Below, piece after piece: positions 24,824-33,879 of a DNA stretch of 64,000 nucleotides (positions within the stretch are counted from its first letter, which is position 1; each line of letters starts with the position of its first letter). The DNA is from GWF2-43-63 sp035390965 (GTDB lineage Bacteria > Bacteroidota > Bacteroidia > Bacteroidales > DTU049), in the NCBI GenBank assembly GCA_035390965.1, contig DAOPKE010000002.1:25842-89841 (forward strand), read 5' to 3'. The translations under genes were made by a program, and so were the position numbers. The notes beneath the pieces were generated by a model. It saw only the letters and a program-made list of their open reading frames with translations. It made no database searches and was not told the DNA's origin.

Positions 24824-25885
24824 TTACATTGACTTTTCCGACCTGAAACTGTCCCAGCCCTGCGCCTTGAGCGAAATACTCTGGCCGGCTTTGGTGATCA
24901 GATTCATGCCTTCGTTTTTGTCGGTGATGTGACCAATCACCAGAATGTCATCGCGGTCTTTCAGCTTTTCGTATTCTGCCAGCGGCACCGTGAAAAGTAG
25001 CTCGTAGTCTTCGCCTCCGTGCAATGCCATGGTGATATCGGTCACATTGAATTCTTCGGCTACTCTGCCTGTTTCAATATCCACCGGAATTTTTTCCTCG
25101 TATATACTGCATCCTGTGCCGCTCTGCGAGCAGATGTGGTGAAGCTCCGACGAAAGTCCGTCGGAAATATCCATCATCGAAGTCGGTTTAATTCCAACCT
25201 TGCGTAGTTTCTCCATCACGTCGAAACGCGCTTCAGGTTTGAGCTGGCGTTCTATCACATATTCAAATCCCTGCAGGTCGGGCTGGAAATTCGGATTTGC
25301 CTCGAAAGTTTTTTTCTCGCGCTGCAAAATGAGCAGTCCTGCGTAGGCCGCTCCAAGATCGCCACTCACGCAGATCAGGTCATTCACCTGAGCACCGTTG
25401 CGATAAACAATGTCTTCTTTTTTTGCTTTGCCGACAACGGTAACCGAAATCACCAGTCCCTGAGCGCTGCTGCTGGTGTCGCCTCCAACGAGATCGACCT
25501 TGTATTTGTCACAGGCCATTTTCATTCCGGCAAACAATTCATCCAGTGCTTCAACCGAAAAACGGTTTGATATACCTATACTCACCAGCACCTGTTGCGC
25601 TACTCCGTTCATGGCCGCAATGTCGCTCAGATTCACAACAATCGATTTGTATCCCAGATGACGCAGCGGCATCCACGACAGATCGAAATGCACACCTTCG
25701 AGCAGCAGATCGGTTGACAGGAGGGTTTGTTCTTCAGCGTCGTATTCAATGACAGCCGCATCATCACCGATGCCTTTGCGGGAGCTTTTGTTCACCAGCG
25801 GAAAATCTTTGGTGAGGTGATGAATGAGACCAAATTCACCCAAGGTGGAAATATCGGTGTGGGCCGGCTTTTTATCTTCGAGCAT
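24824..25885 (-). CDS. thiL: Thiamine-monophosphate kinase
   Basis: ThiL converts thiamine monophosphate to thiamine pyrophosphate with ATP, the last step of cofactor synthesis. The 353-aa protein has the ThiL/PurM fold motifs: IGDDAAVIEY, STDLLLEGVHFDLSW, GGDTSSS and MDISDGLSSELHHI. The length is typical. No TPP riboswitch is seen upstream. Confidence 0.96.
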   Translation of the reverse strand: MLEDKKPAHTDISTLGEFGLIHHLTKDFPLVNKSSRKGIGDDAAVIEYDAEEQTLLSTDLLLEGVHFDLSWMPLRHLGYKSIVVNLSDIAAMNGVAQQVLVSIGISNRFSVEALDELFAGMKMACDKYKVDLVGGDTSSSAQGLVISVTVVGKAKKEDIVYRNGAQVNDLICVSGDLGAAYAGLLILQREKKTFEANPNFQPDLQGFEYVIERQLKPEARFDVMEKLRKVGIKPTSMMDISDGLSSELHHICSQSGTGCSIYEEKIPVDIETGRVAEEFNVTDITMALHGGEDYELLFTVPLAEYEKLKDRDDILVIGHITDKNEGMNLITKAGQSISLKAQGWDSFRSEKSM

Positions 25886-26229
25886 AGTATTCCTTTTTCT
25901 GCAAAATTAATCAATCCTTTACCTTTATAAAAGGGAGAGAGGAGATGTTATTAACCGCAGAGGTTTGAAAAGCGCGGTGCTAATTGGATTGTTTTGAGAG
26001 TCAAGCATGCTGAATTTATTCGTCAGCATACTATAACAGAGATTTTGGCCTCCGAGCCGGGATCTCATCGAAAACCTTCTATGCCAATGCTGGATTGTAC
26101 GCCGCCAAAACTGTTTCGCAGCCGACGATTCCATGTCAGCAAGCTTTGCTGTTAATCCCCTTCTTGCTGACGATAGAATGTCGGCGAGGCTGCATCTCAG
26201 CCAACGCTGGAATGTTCTCCTTCGTCGGA
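25886..26229. other. Intergenic region with inverted repeat and family E fragment
   Basis: A reversed fragment of repeat E (CCGGGATCTCATCGAAAACC) lies at 26053-26080. A large imperfect inverted repeat follows at about 26117-26196: arms CCGACGATTCCATGTCAGCAAG and CTTGCTGACGATAGAATGTC. A 125-aa frame through it is not credible. Confidence 0.7.
26117..26196. repeat. Large imperfect inverted repeat
   Basis: Two arms of about 22-24 bp (starting GCAGCCGAC and ending GTCGGC) flank a loop that contains a further CAGCAAG-CTTTGCTG pairing. Confidence 0.65.
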
Positions 26230-26823
26230 CTATGGATTGTTGGTTTTCACAACAGCTTTGCCGATGAACAAATATTTTTTGCGGTCGTCGAGACGCTGAC
26301 ATAAAACGCGCGTGCGCTGCAGACTAAGTTTGCGATAAGTTTTTTCTTTCCAGATGAATTCGGCGCCGTCGGGTAAATCTTTTACGCGGGTTTCACCTTC
26401 CTGAATTTCGATTTCAGCATCACTGTTTTCGTAGGTCACGCGCGGCTTTTCGAGCTGATACAGCGCTTCGGTTTTCCATTCGGGTGCAAATTCATACAAC
26501 GACATGACAATACGCAGCAACATTTTGAAGGCGAATTTCCATTCCTCGCCGTGCGGCTGAGCACGGTGTCCGTATTCGCGCCACACCATGGCATGCGCCA
26601 GTTCGTGACACAGAATAATCATAAAATGTCCAAGTGGCAATTCACGTCGCACATACACCCGCGCCGGAATATCATTTCCTTTCACCATGAAAGTGCCAAG
26701 CCGGTGTTTTGAGTTGCGTTGAAAATAAATTTCGGTATTGAGCCGTGTTGCAGCATCGTGCAAAAACAGGTACAACTGCCGGTTGTAATTTTGTACAAAA
26801 AAAGTTGCTGAAACCGGTTTCAT
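26230..26823 (-). CDS. SprT-like zinc metalloprotease-fold protein
   Basis: The 197-aa protein has the SprT-like signature: HELAH (His73-Glu74-His77) followed by a later HGEEW motif (QPHGEEWKFAFKMLL) that gives the third ligand region. SprT-like domains occur in the DNA-protein crosslink protease SPRTN and in many uncharacterised bacterial proteins. There is no signal peptide. A C-terminal beta segment (PDGAEFIWKEKTYRKL) follows. It sits 20 bp downstream of lepA on the same strand, so read-through is likely. Confidence 0.85.
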   Translation of the reverse strand: MKPVSATFFVQNYNRQLYLFLHDAATRLNTEIYFQRNSKHRLGTFMVKGNDIPARVYVRRELPLGHFMIILCHELAHAMVWREYGHRAQPHGEEWKFAFKMLLRIVMSLYEFAPEWKTEALYQLEKPRVTYENSDAEIEIQEGETRVKDLPDGAEFIWKEKTYRKLSLQRTRVLCQRLDDRKKYLFIGKAVVKTNNP

Positions 26824-26843
26824 ATTCCCTCCGGAAAACGGAA

Positions 26844-28631
26844 TTAATCAAGCTTAAGAACAGCCAGGAATGCGCTCTGCGGTACTTCGATGTTACCCAC
26901 CTGACGCATGCGTCTCTTTCCTTTTTTCTGTTTTTCGAGCAATTTGCGTTTACGCGAAATATCACCGCCGTAGCATTTTGCAGTAACGTCTTTGCGATAT
27001 GCCTTGATGGTTTCGCGCGCAATGATTTTGGCTCCGATAGCGGCCTGTATGGCAATGTCGAACTGCTGTCGCGGAATCAGGTCTTTCAGTTTTTCGCACA
27101 TGCGGCGGCCGAAAGAGTATGAATTATCTTTGTGAATGAGCGTTGACAAGGCATCGACCTGCTCACCATTAAGCAAAATATCGAGGCGCACCAGATCCGC
27201 TTCGTGGAAACCACATTCATGATAATCGAACGAGGCATATCCTTTCGAAATGCTTTTCAGTTTATCATAGAAGTCGAAAACGATCTCTGCAAGCGGCATT
27301 TCGAATGTTACCTCCACACGATCCGTTGAAAGAAATACCTGATTTTTCATTACGCCTCGCTTGTCAATACAAAGCTTCATGATCGCACCCTGGTATTCGG
27401 ACTTGGTAATAACGTTTGCAGTGATATAGGGCTCTTCGATGTAATCAATTTTGGTGATATCCGGAAGTCCGCTCGGGTTGTGCACTTCAACAAGTTCCTT
27501 CTTCAGCGTGTACACTTTGTACGATACATTGGGAACCGTCGTAATGACATCCATGTTGAATTCGCGGTCGAGGCGTTCCTGAATAATTTCCATATGCAGG
27601 AGTCCCAGAAAACCGCAGCGGAAGCCGAATCCGAGAGCAGCAGAAGATTCCGGTTCAAATGTCAGCGAAGCATCGTTGAGCTGCAGCTTTTCGATGGATT
27701 CGCGCAATTCTTCGTAATCATCGGCATCGACCGGATAGAGGCCGGCAAAGACCATCGGTTTAGCTTCCTTGAATCCTTCAATACCAGTTGTGCAAGGGTT
27801 ATCGACTTTGGTGATGGTGTCACCAACCCTGACTTCGCGGGCGACCTTGATGCCTGAGATGATATAGCCAACATCGCCGGCCGAGAGTTCAGATCTGGGT
27901 TCCAGCTTCATTCCAAGTGTACCGACTTCATCGGCGCGATATTGTTTTCCGGTGCTGATAAGCTTCACCAGGTCATTCGTTTTAACAGTGCCGTTTTTAA
28001 TCCGGAAATAGGTAATAATTCCGCGGAAAGAATTATACACACTGTCGAAAATCAGCGCCTGGAGCGGAGCTTCGGGATCGCCTTTGGGAGCAGGAACTTT
28101 ATTGATGATGGCATCAAGAATTTCTTCGATACCCATACCGGTACGGGCGCTGGCTTCGATGATGTCTTCGCGCGGGCAGCCCAGCAGTTCAACAATCTGA
28201 TCCTTCACTTCTTCGGGCATGGCGCTGGCCATATCCATTTTATTGAGGATTGGAATGATTTCGAGATTGTGATCGATGGCCTGATAGAGGTTGGAAATGG
28301 TCTGGGCCTGGATTCCCTGCGTGGCGTCGATGACCAGCAAAGCACCTTCGCAGGCGGCAATGGCGCGTGAGACTTCATAGGAAAAATCAACGTGACCCGG
28401 AGTGTCGATCAGGTTCAGCTTGTATTTCTGACCACCGCGCTCACAGCGCATCTGAATAGCATGACTCTTGATGGTAATGCCTTTTTCGCGCTCCAGATCC
28501 ATGTCGTCGAGGACCTGGTTCTGAAACTCGCGCTCACTCACCGTTCCGGTGAATTCCAATAAACGATCAGCCAGCGTTGATTTACCGTGGTCAATATGTG
28601 CAATAATGCAGAAGTTGCGTATGTTATTCAT
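26844..28631 (-). CDS. lepA: Elongation factor 4 (LepA)
   Basis: LepA is a ribosome-binding GTPase that promotes back-translocation and affects initiation. The 595-aa protein begins MNNIRNFCIIAHIDHGKST (G1), with DTPGHVDF (G3) and NKMD (G4), then domains II-V and the LepA-specific C-terminal domain (IAKSYGGDISRKRKLLEKQ-like, here VTAKCYGGDISRKRKLLEK). ATG 28631 is used; the 31 extra codons of the open frame include a hydrophobic stretch unlike LepA and overlap the -7 box. Confidence 0.98.
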   Translation of the reverse strand: MNNIRNFCIIAHIDHGKSTLADRLLEFTGTVSEREFQNQVLDDMDLEREKGITIKSHAIQMRCERGGQKYKLNLIDTPGHVDFSYEVSRAIAACEGALLVIDATQGIQAQTISNLYQAIDHNLEIIPILNKMDMASAMPEEVKDQIVELLGCPREDIIEASARTGMGIEEILDAIINKVPAPKGDPEAPLQALIFDSVYNSFRGIITYFRIKNGTVKTNDLVKLISTGKQYRADEVGTLGMKLEPRSELSAGDVGYIISGIKVAREVRVGDTITKVDNPCTTGIEGFKEAKPMVFAGLYPVDADDYEELRESIEKLQLNDASLTFEPESSAALGFGFRCGFLGLLHMEIIQERLDREFNMDVITTVPNVSYKVYTLKKELVEVHNPSGLPDITKIDYIEEPYITANVITKSEYQGAIMKLCIDKRGVMKNQVFLSTDRVEVTFEMPLAEIVFDFYDKLKSISKGYASFDYHECGFHEADLVRLDILLNGEQVDALSTLIHKDNSYSFGRRMCEKLKDLIPRQQFDIAIQAAIGAKIIARETIKAYRKDVTAKCYGGDISRKRKLLEKQKKGKRRMRQVGNIEVPQSAFLAVLKLD

Positions 28632-28640
28632 AATCGGGTG

Positions 28641-28648
28641 CAAAAGTA
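28641..28648 (-). promoter_or_regulatory. -7 box (TACTTTTG) for lepA
   Basis: An exact TAnnTTTG lies on the minus strand 9 nt before the ATG, so any leader would be very short. Confidence 0.45.
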
Positions 28649-28760
28649 ATAAAATACGAGATACGAAATACGAAATCAGAAATACGAAATGATGTGGAAA
28701 TGTGTCGCTTCGCTCATGTGACACCTGCGGCGTATGTGCAAATATGAGATTCTGGAAAGA

Positions 28761-28813
28761 TTTGTAACGATTGTAACGTGTAACGTCTGTAACGACTGTA
28801 ACGCGTAACGATT
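28761..28813. repeat. GTAACG-type repeat array
   Basis: Six units such as TGTAACGATTGTAACGTG lie in inverted orientation to the GTTAC array at 13355. An imperfect ATACGAA-rich stretch lies at 28651-28690 beside it. Confidence 0.8.
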
Positions 28814-28820
28814 AACTTGA

Positions 28821-29543
28821 CTATTTCAGAAAAAAGTTCAAAGAAACGATCAACCCCATATTGGTCAGGTCAAAAGTCATTTGCTGCTTTGTGTAGGTGT
28901 TGGCAAAGCCGGCATTAATTTCATTGTTGTATCCGGCAATATTTACATTCCAGAATGGCAGCGTGTAATACGGAATCAGATCGAAACTGAAACCGTCTTC
29001 CTTTCCGAATGAGAGCATGAAACGTACACTTCCGGACAGAAAAAATTTATCGACTGCCTGCAAATATTTATCGTAGGGGCCATTTCCGATTTTATATTTT
29101 ACGAAGAACTGATCCATGTTGAAACTGAATCCGGGACCAGCTCTGAAGCCCTCACCATGAATCAGATTCAGATTGTAGAAAAAGCTGAAACCATCATGCG
29201 AAATTTTTACTTTTCTAAAATATTCAGCGTCGAGTGAATCCAAACCGCTTCCTTTGCTTTTGAAGCGATGCAGATGCAAGTCGAATCCGTAAGAGCTCCA
29301 ACCATTGTTTACTTTGCAACCAAGTATAATTCCTCTTGAAAAACCAGGAGACCCAAGAGAATTGTCGGGAGCGAATAACGGCTCTGAATAATGGTTATTG
29401 AAATCGGACACAATCAGATCAATCGGAGCAGTATTCTCATATTGCTCAAAGCTGTATCCGAAGGTGAACAAAGCGGTCTGACCATGAGAACCGATGCCGG
29501 CGAAGAATAACAGGGACAATAAAAAAGCTGTTCTTTTCTTCAT
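28821..29543 (-). CDS. Putative outer-membrane beta-barrel protein
   Basis: The 240-aa protein has a signal peptide (MKKRTAFLLSLLFFAGIGSHG) and then alternating polar/aromatic strands (FSFFYNLNLIHGEGFRAGP, GSVRFMLSFGKEDGFSFDL). It ends LIVSLNFFLK, with a C-terminal aromatic/hydrophobic strand typical of barrels. No family is recognised. It lies 14 bp after a single-helix membrane protein on the same strand, so the pair probably share a transcript. Confidence 0.7.
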   Translation of the reverse strand: MKKRTAFLLSLLFFAGIGSHGQTALFTFGYSFEQYENTAPIDLIVSDFNNHYSEPLFAPDNSLGSPGFSRGIILGCKVNNGWSSYGFDLHLHRFKSKGSGLDSLDAEYFRKVKISHDGFSFFYNLNLIHGEGFRAGPGFSFNMDQFFVKYKIGNGPYDKYLQAVDKFFLSGSVRFMLSFGKEDGFSFDLIPYYTLPFWNVNIAGYNNEINAGFANTYTKQQMTFDLTNMGLIVSLNFFLK

Positions 29544-29557
29544 GTTTTCAAATATTA

Positions 29558-30022
29558 TCAGAACACCATTTCCGGCGCAATTTCTTCCGTTTTACGGTTG
29601 GAATGCATTACCCGATAACGCACATAATATTCAAACTGACCTCCACCAACAATGATATCGGTAATCACCACATCGCTGCTGTCGAATTTCAGTTTAACGA
29701 TATCGCCGATTTTATGTGGAATCACAATGCGTGAAGAGTCGCGCGTATATCCGGCTTCGACAAGCCCGCGATATTTTATAAGATGATTGGCAATTGTACT
29801 CAGACTGTCAATGGTTCTGTTTGCCATTGTCAACCGGGTAATTTCCTGCTGATATTTCAATTGCATGTCGGCCATGGCTTTCTGGTGGCGCTGATTGGCA
29901 GTCATGTTGAAATAAATGAGCACGCCAATCAATCCTATCATTAAAATAATTCCAATGATTAGCCATATTTTAGAGCTGCCTGTATTTTCTTCTTGTGGAA
30001 TTTTTGAATCTGTACTTTCCAT
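29558..30022 (-). CDS. Single-pass membrane protein of unknown function
   Basis: The 154-aa protein has a polar N-terminus, one helix (about residues 19-39, WLIIGIILMIGLIGVLIYF), then a coiled-coil-like stretch (MADMQLKYQQEITRLTMAN) and a small C-terminal beta domain (IGDIVKLKFDSSDVVITDI). The topology suggests a type II protein exposed to the periplasm. I do not recognise it. Confidence 0.7.
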   Translation of the reverse strand: MESTDSKIPQEENTGSSKIWLIIGIILMIGLIGVLIYFNMTANQRHQKAMADMQLKYQQEITRLTMANRTIDSLSTIANHLIKYRGLVEAGYTRDSSRIVIPHKIGDIVKLKFDSSDVVITDIIVGGGQFEYYVRYRVMHSNRKTEEIAPEMVF

Positions 30023-30559
30023 AAATATTATTATTTGAACAAATATATAAATATTTTCCGTTTCAAATTCTTATTTGAAAATCATGATTTTCTAATGAGT
30101 TTCTACAGGTTTTTGTTTGTAGTACTTCGCAACGCTTGATGGCAAACTGCAAAAACAAAGTCGGTCAGAGTTACCGGTCAAAGTTTTGAATCATGAACAA
30201 AGAACAAGGAAACTCGAAGTGGGAATTAAGTATGATGTAAATTTCCTTAATCATTCTCACTTCCTTGCCTGCCTGGCGTCAGACAGGTTCGTTGTTCAGA
30301 GTTCGTGGGGTGCCGGGATCTCGTCAAAAACCTACACAGCCCATGCTTAGACATCGACCACGTGAAACGTGGCCAGAGAAGAGATCCCGGGACAAGCCCG
30401 GGAATTCAGCGGTGATTTCCGGGCTGTCAGCAAGAAATACTCATTCGCGTGATATCTGTCTTTGATTTAATTAAAAATCGTTTTTGATAATAATTAATTT
30501 TAATTGCACAAAAAACTTGCATCCAAATTTATTACCTTTACAAATCAATTAAAAAAAAC
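30023..30559. other. Intergenic region with repeat fragments
   Basis: No gene is seen. It holds a shortened repeat D (30261-30291), a reversed repeat E fragment (30311-30335) and a GAGATCCCGGG-ACAA-GCCCGGGAATTC palindrome at about 30382-30408. The last 100 bp are AT-rich with TACCTTTA at 30533-30540, an imperfect -7 box for pgk. Confidence 0.65.
30040..30047 (-). promoter_or_regulatory. -7 box (TATATTTG) for the two-gene envelope pair
   Basis: An exact TAnnTTTG lies 17 nt before the ATG at 30022; a TTTG 16 nt further upstream is a possible -33. Confidence 0.45.
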
Positions 30560-31855
30560 ATGAACAGTTTCAATAATCTCCCATTGCTGCAGCAAGCCGA
30601 CCTGAAGGGAAAAGTGGTACTGGTACGCGTTGACCACAACGTTGTAAAAAAAGGGCTGATTCACGATCCGTATCGCATTGATGCGACTCTCGGAACCCTG
30701 TATTATATTGTATCACGCGGCGGCAAACTGATTCTCATGACACATGTCGGACGTCCGAAAGACAAAAAGGCAGGCACCATTAACATCGGCCCGGAGAGCT
30801 CGGTTGAACCCATCGTGCAGTATTTCGAAAACAAGCTGCATGTGAAATTTGCCATTCCGGAATTTTTACCCGATGGTGATAAAGGTTACCGCGGAATTGA
30901 AACATCGGTGAATCATCTGATTCGCGATTTGCGCGAAGACCGCATCGACGGAATCTATCTGCCCAACACACGCTGGTTTTCGGGCGAAGAAGCCAAAGGA
31001 GAAGATGCCGATCGCTTTGCCTATCAACTCGCCGGACTCGCCGACATTTTTGTCAACGATGCATTCGGATCGTGGCAGCCACACGCCTCCACAGTTGGTA
31101 TCACCAAATATCTGCCGTCGTACGCCGGATTTTTACTGCAAAAGGAAATGCAGAATCTCGACCGCATTTTTGCACCACAAAAGCCATTTGTGGCTGTGGT
31201 AGCGGGCTCCAAGTTCGACACTAAAATCGACAGTTTGTTTACCTTGCTCGAAAAATCGGATTATCTGGTTTTAGGCGGCGTGATTTACAATGCCTATCTC
31301 TGCGCCAAGTACGGTTTTGAAATCAAAGGGCTCGAAGCCGATGATATCAAACACGCAAATCGTTTTGCAGAATTTGCAGCTAAACATCCGGGAAAACTGG
31401 TAGAGCTGCCTTTCATTGTGGAGTCTGATACACTCGAAGGCCGCAAGGAAGGCCAGTTTCGCACGCACGATATTCGCGCGCTGAAACAAGGAACAAAGCT
31501 CAATTATGTACTCGATGTTGCGCGTGAATCATTCAGCGAACAAAGTGTTCTGGACATTTTTCATGGCGCTCACACTATTTTTGTCAACGCTGTAATGGGC
31601 TTCACTCCACATTTTAACGAAGGCACTATTGCGTTGGATGAGTTGATTGATAAAAATATAGATGCCGTAAAACTCTATGGCGGCGGCGACACCATGCAGG
31701 AACTGAAACGATTGCTGCCCGGACTTTATATCATGGCAATTGACAATCCGAAATACTATATTTTTACAGGAGGCGGCGCAGTGTTGAAAGCCATTGAACA
31801 AGGCACGGCATTTGGGCTGGAACCGGTGAAAGCCTTGATGAGCGGTGAACGGTGA
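30560..31855 (+). CDS. Divergent phosphoglycerate kinase
   Basis: PGK transfers phosphate between 1,3-bisphosphoglycerate and ADP. This 431-aa protein is clearly in the family: VVLVRVDHNVVKKG, HVGRPKDK, LPNTRWFSGEE, FVNDAFG, GSKFDTKIDSL, GGGDT and FTGGGAVL. However, the canonical DFNVP is DHNVV. The FGTAHRAH segment is FGSWQPHA, so the His and Arg of the substrate basic patch (His167 and Arg168 in yeast numbering) are Gln and Pro. It may be a paralogue with changed activity. The final codons and stop (SGER-stop) lie in a composite repeat that begins here. Confidence 0.85.
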   Translation: MNSFNNLPLLQQADLKGKVVLVRVDHNVVKKGLIHDPYRIDATLGTLYYIVSRGGKLILMTHVGRPKDKKAGTINIGPESSVEPIVQYFENKLHVKFAIPEFLPDGDKGYRGIETSVNHLIRDLREDRIDGIYLPNTRWFSGEEAKGEDADRFAYQLAGLADIFVNDAFGSWQPHASTVGITKYLPSYAGFLLQKEMQNLDRIFAPQKPFVAVVAGSKFDTKIDSLFTLLEKSDYLVLGGVIYNAYLCAKYGFEIKGLEADDIKHANRFAEFAAKHPGKLVELPFIVESDTLEGRKEGQFRTHDIRALKQGTKLNYVLDVARESFSEQSVLDIFHGAHTIFVNAVMGFTPHFNEGTIALDELIDKNIDAVKLYGGGDTMQELKRLLPGLYIMAIDNPKYYIFTGGGAVLKAIEQGTAFGLEPVKALMSGER

Positions 31856-31967
31856 GCGGCGAACGGTGAGCGGTTATTGGTTAATGGTTCTTGGTGAGTT
31901 ATAAGCTATGAGTTATAAGTGATGAGTTATGCATGAAATTTTGCAACAATTGTTACGCGTAACGAAA
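31849..31967. repeat. Composite intergenic repeat, inverted copy
   Basis: The three module types of 13355-13585 recur as their reverse complement and in the matching order: GGTGAGCGGCGAACGG units, a GGTTATTGG link, GAGTTATAAG units, and TTGTTACGCGTAACG. It is shorter than the first copy. The pgk stop codon is inside the first unit. Confidence 0.85.
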
Positions 31968-32018
31968 TAATGTCGAAATGTAAAAAAGTGTTTCTGATTA
32001 AAATTTCAATTGAAAAAA

Positions 32019-32876
32019 ATGCTGTTGAAAAAGTTGACGGGTTTTGTGTTGGTTTTGTTCATGCTGGTTTCATGCGGAATGGCGCAGAAACAGGGCGTTG
32101 AAACATTTTCTATTAAAATCGATTCGTTGTATGATGACAACAATCAGCTGAATGCTGCAGGGAATGCGCTGGTTGAAAAAATTGCCGCGAAAATGAATTC
32201 GTTTTTCAGCAGTTGTCTGAATATTAATCATAGTTGTATCCATGAATCTGACACCATTTGCTATCAGAAGTTAAAGACATTTGTAAACGCTATAATTGTG
32301 AAGGTTCCTGCTGGCCAGTTTTTTGGTCCTGTATCAGAACCCGCTCATATGAGTTGTGAAGACTGCTTTGAATTAATAATAAGCGAATGTCCGGAGATAA
32401 GCTATGATGGAAATTCGCCAATTATCATTATCAGGGACGACGAAGATACTACTTATAGTCCGCCAGTAATAATTAAAGAATCCGAAGATACCGTTGGAAT
32501 AAAAATCCTTGACGTGCTTTCAAAAAACAGAAAAATCGCCCGCCTTTACAAAGATACAGTGATGGTGAAAAACAATCCTTATCGCATTGTGTATTTCATT
32601 GATACAACTGAGGTTCACGGAATAAATAAAAATTATTCCGGAGACAACTTTTGCGTTATCACTCAGGAAAAGGATTTACCGATATATAATCGTTATCAGG
32701 TGTTTCATGTATCCTATTTCAGACACGGAAACTATTTTGCAGATGTATCTTTACTGAACAGAGTCCGGAAAAAGATAATCGCTGTTGATTGCGAGCTGAA
32801 AGGCGACGGGGCAGACAATTGGAAAGTTCACCGTATAAAAATTAAAAAAAGAAATATTTATAAAATTAAAAGATGA
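32019..32876 (+). CDS. Putative lipoprotein of unknown function
   Basis: The 285-aa protein has a lipoprotein signal: MLLKKLTGFVLVLFMLVSC with LVSC/G as lipobox. I use ATG 32019; a TTG three codons earlier is possible. The mature part contains clustered cysteines (SSCLNINHSCIH, MSCEDCFELIISEC) and an acidic Pro-rich IIIRDDEDTTYSPPVII segment. Base composition is AT-rich at its end. I recognise no family. It is likely anchored in an envelope membrane. Confidence 0.7.
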   Translation: MLLKKLTGFVLVLFMLVSCGMAQKQGVETFSIKIDSLYDDNNQLNAAGNALVEKIAAKMNSFFSSCLNINHSCIHESDTICYQKLKTFVNAIIVKVPAGQFFGPVSEPAHMSCEDCFELIISECPEISYDGNSPIIIIRDDEDTTYSPPVIIKESEDTVGIKILDVLSKNRKIARLYKDTVMVKNNPYRIVYFIDTTEVHGINKNYSGDNFCVITQEKDLPIYNRYQVFHVSYFRHGNYFADVSLLNRVRKKIIAVDCELKGDGADNWKVHRIKIKKRNIYKIKR

Positions 32877-32895
32877 AATCCTGAAACGAACAATG

Positions 32896-33879
32896 CTACA
32901 CTCTCATTCTATTTTTAATCATCGCCAAAAGATTCTGAAAAAATTTATTCCTCTGTTTTTCAGCCATACCACTCAGCTGCGTCGATTTACGGATGAGGCC
33001 GGTGAGCCAGTCGCGTGTGGCAGCACAGAAATCTTCGTCGGCAGTTTCAAGTGTATTGAATGTTGAGTGGCGCAGAAAAACTTTTTTATTTTTCCCAATC
33101 GAAGTATAAATACAATTGTTGCCGATTTCGATATCGCAGCGATAAAATGTATAATTTTTGTCGCCCGCATGATCTTTTCGCTTGGTCCCGGGCTCAGTCA
33201 TGCTGCGGATTTCGGACATTAGTGATAATAAATCTGCATATAATTTCTGCGTTGTTTCGCTGTCTTTAAAAAAGCCACTTTCCGAATAAAAATCGATTTG
33301 TTTGAGAATGCTGTTCAATGTCTGTTCACTCCATATCTCGGTTGAAGGCACTATGCGATACGATTCAAGGATTTCATTGCCGATGCTCATCAATTCTTCA
33401 GGTGCTACTTCATCCTCGAAAAAGCTATTCTGATATTCCGGAACATTCATCACCGAGCGCATCCAGTAATAGCATTTAAACCAGGCCAGCTGCGGAAAAG
33501 CGAATAAGATAAAAAAAGGAATATCGGCGGCCACATACATGATTTCACGTTCTTTGGCATTTTTTAAAATCATCATTTCATCGCGGATACGACAAAGATA
33601 TTGTTGAAAAAGCTCAATGGAATCGACCGGCCATTGATATTGAAAATAAGCAGAACCACGATGCGACTCACAAAAGCCATCGAACGAAATATGAAAATGG
33701 TTACAAAGTTTCACCATTTCACTGAGCGAAAATTCAGTTTCTCCGCGCAATCGGCGATAGACACTATCGTTACTGAGCGACAAAGCTGTTCCAACCTCAG
33801 CAACAAGTTGCACCCCGGAAGGCACAATATTCCGAAGCAATCTGATAAAATTTTCCTGCACTGAAAACTGATCACTCAT
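32896..33879 (-). CDS. Helix-turn-helix (XRE/BetR-like) protein with long C-terminal domain
   Basis: The 327-aa protein starts MSDQFSVQENFIRLL; ATG 33879 is preferred to a TTG three codons earlier. Residues about 20-60 form a helix-turn-helix (VGTALSLSNDSVYRRLRGE, then LVKLCNHFHISFD-like). The remaining 260 residues are helical, with a hydrophobic IPFFILFAFPQLAWFKCYY segment, and are probably a ligand or partner domain. Similar proteins in Bacteroidota are uncharacterised regulators. It is divergent from the 2317-aa surface protein, with 397 bp between, so it could regulate that gene; this is inference. Confidence 0.7.
   Translation of the reverse strand: MSDQFSVQENFIRLLRNIVPSGVQLVAEVGTALSLSNDSVYRRLRGETEFSLSEMVKLCNHFHISFDGFCESHRGSAYFQYQWPVDSIELFQQYLCRIRDEMMILKNAKEREIMYVAADIPFFILFAFPQLAWFKCYYWMRSVMNVPEYQNSFFEDEVAPEELMSIGNEILESYRIVPSTEIWSEQTLNSILKQIDFYSESGFFKDSETTQKLYADLLSLMSEIRSMTEPGTKRKDHAGDKNYTFYRCDIEIGNNCIYTSIGKNKKVFLRHSTFNTLETADEDFCAATRDWLTGLIRKSTQLSGMAEKQRNKFFQNLLAMIKNRMRV

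Noticed and set aside
25886..25990. TPP riboswitch upstream of thiL
   Set aside because: The conserved CUGAGA and ACCUG elements of a THI box are not seen in the leader.
25925..26302. 125-aa minus-strand frame
   Set aside because: It covers the inverted repeat and overlaps the end of the SprT-like gene in another frame.
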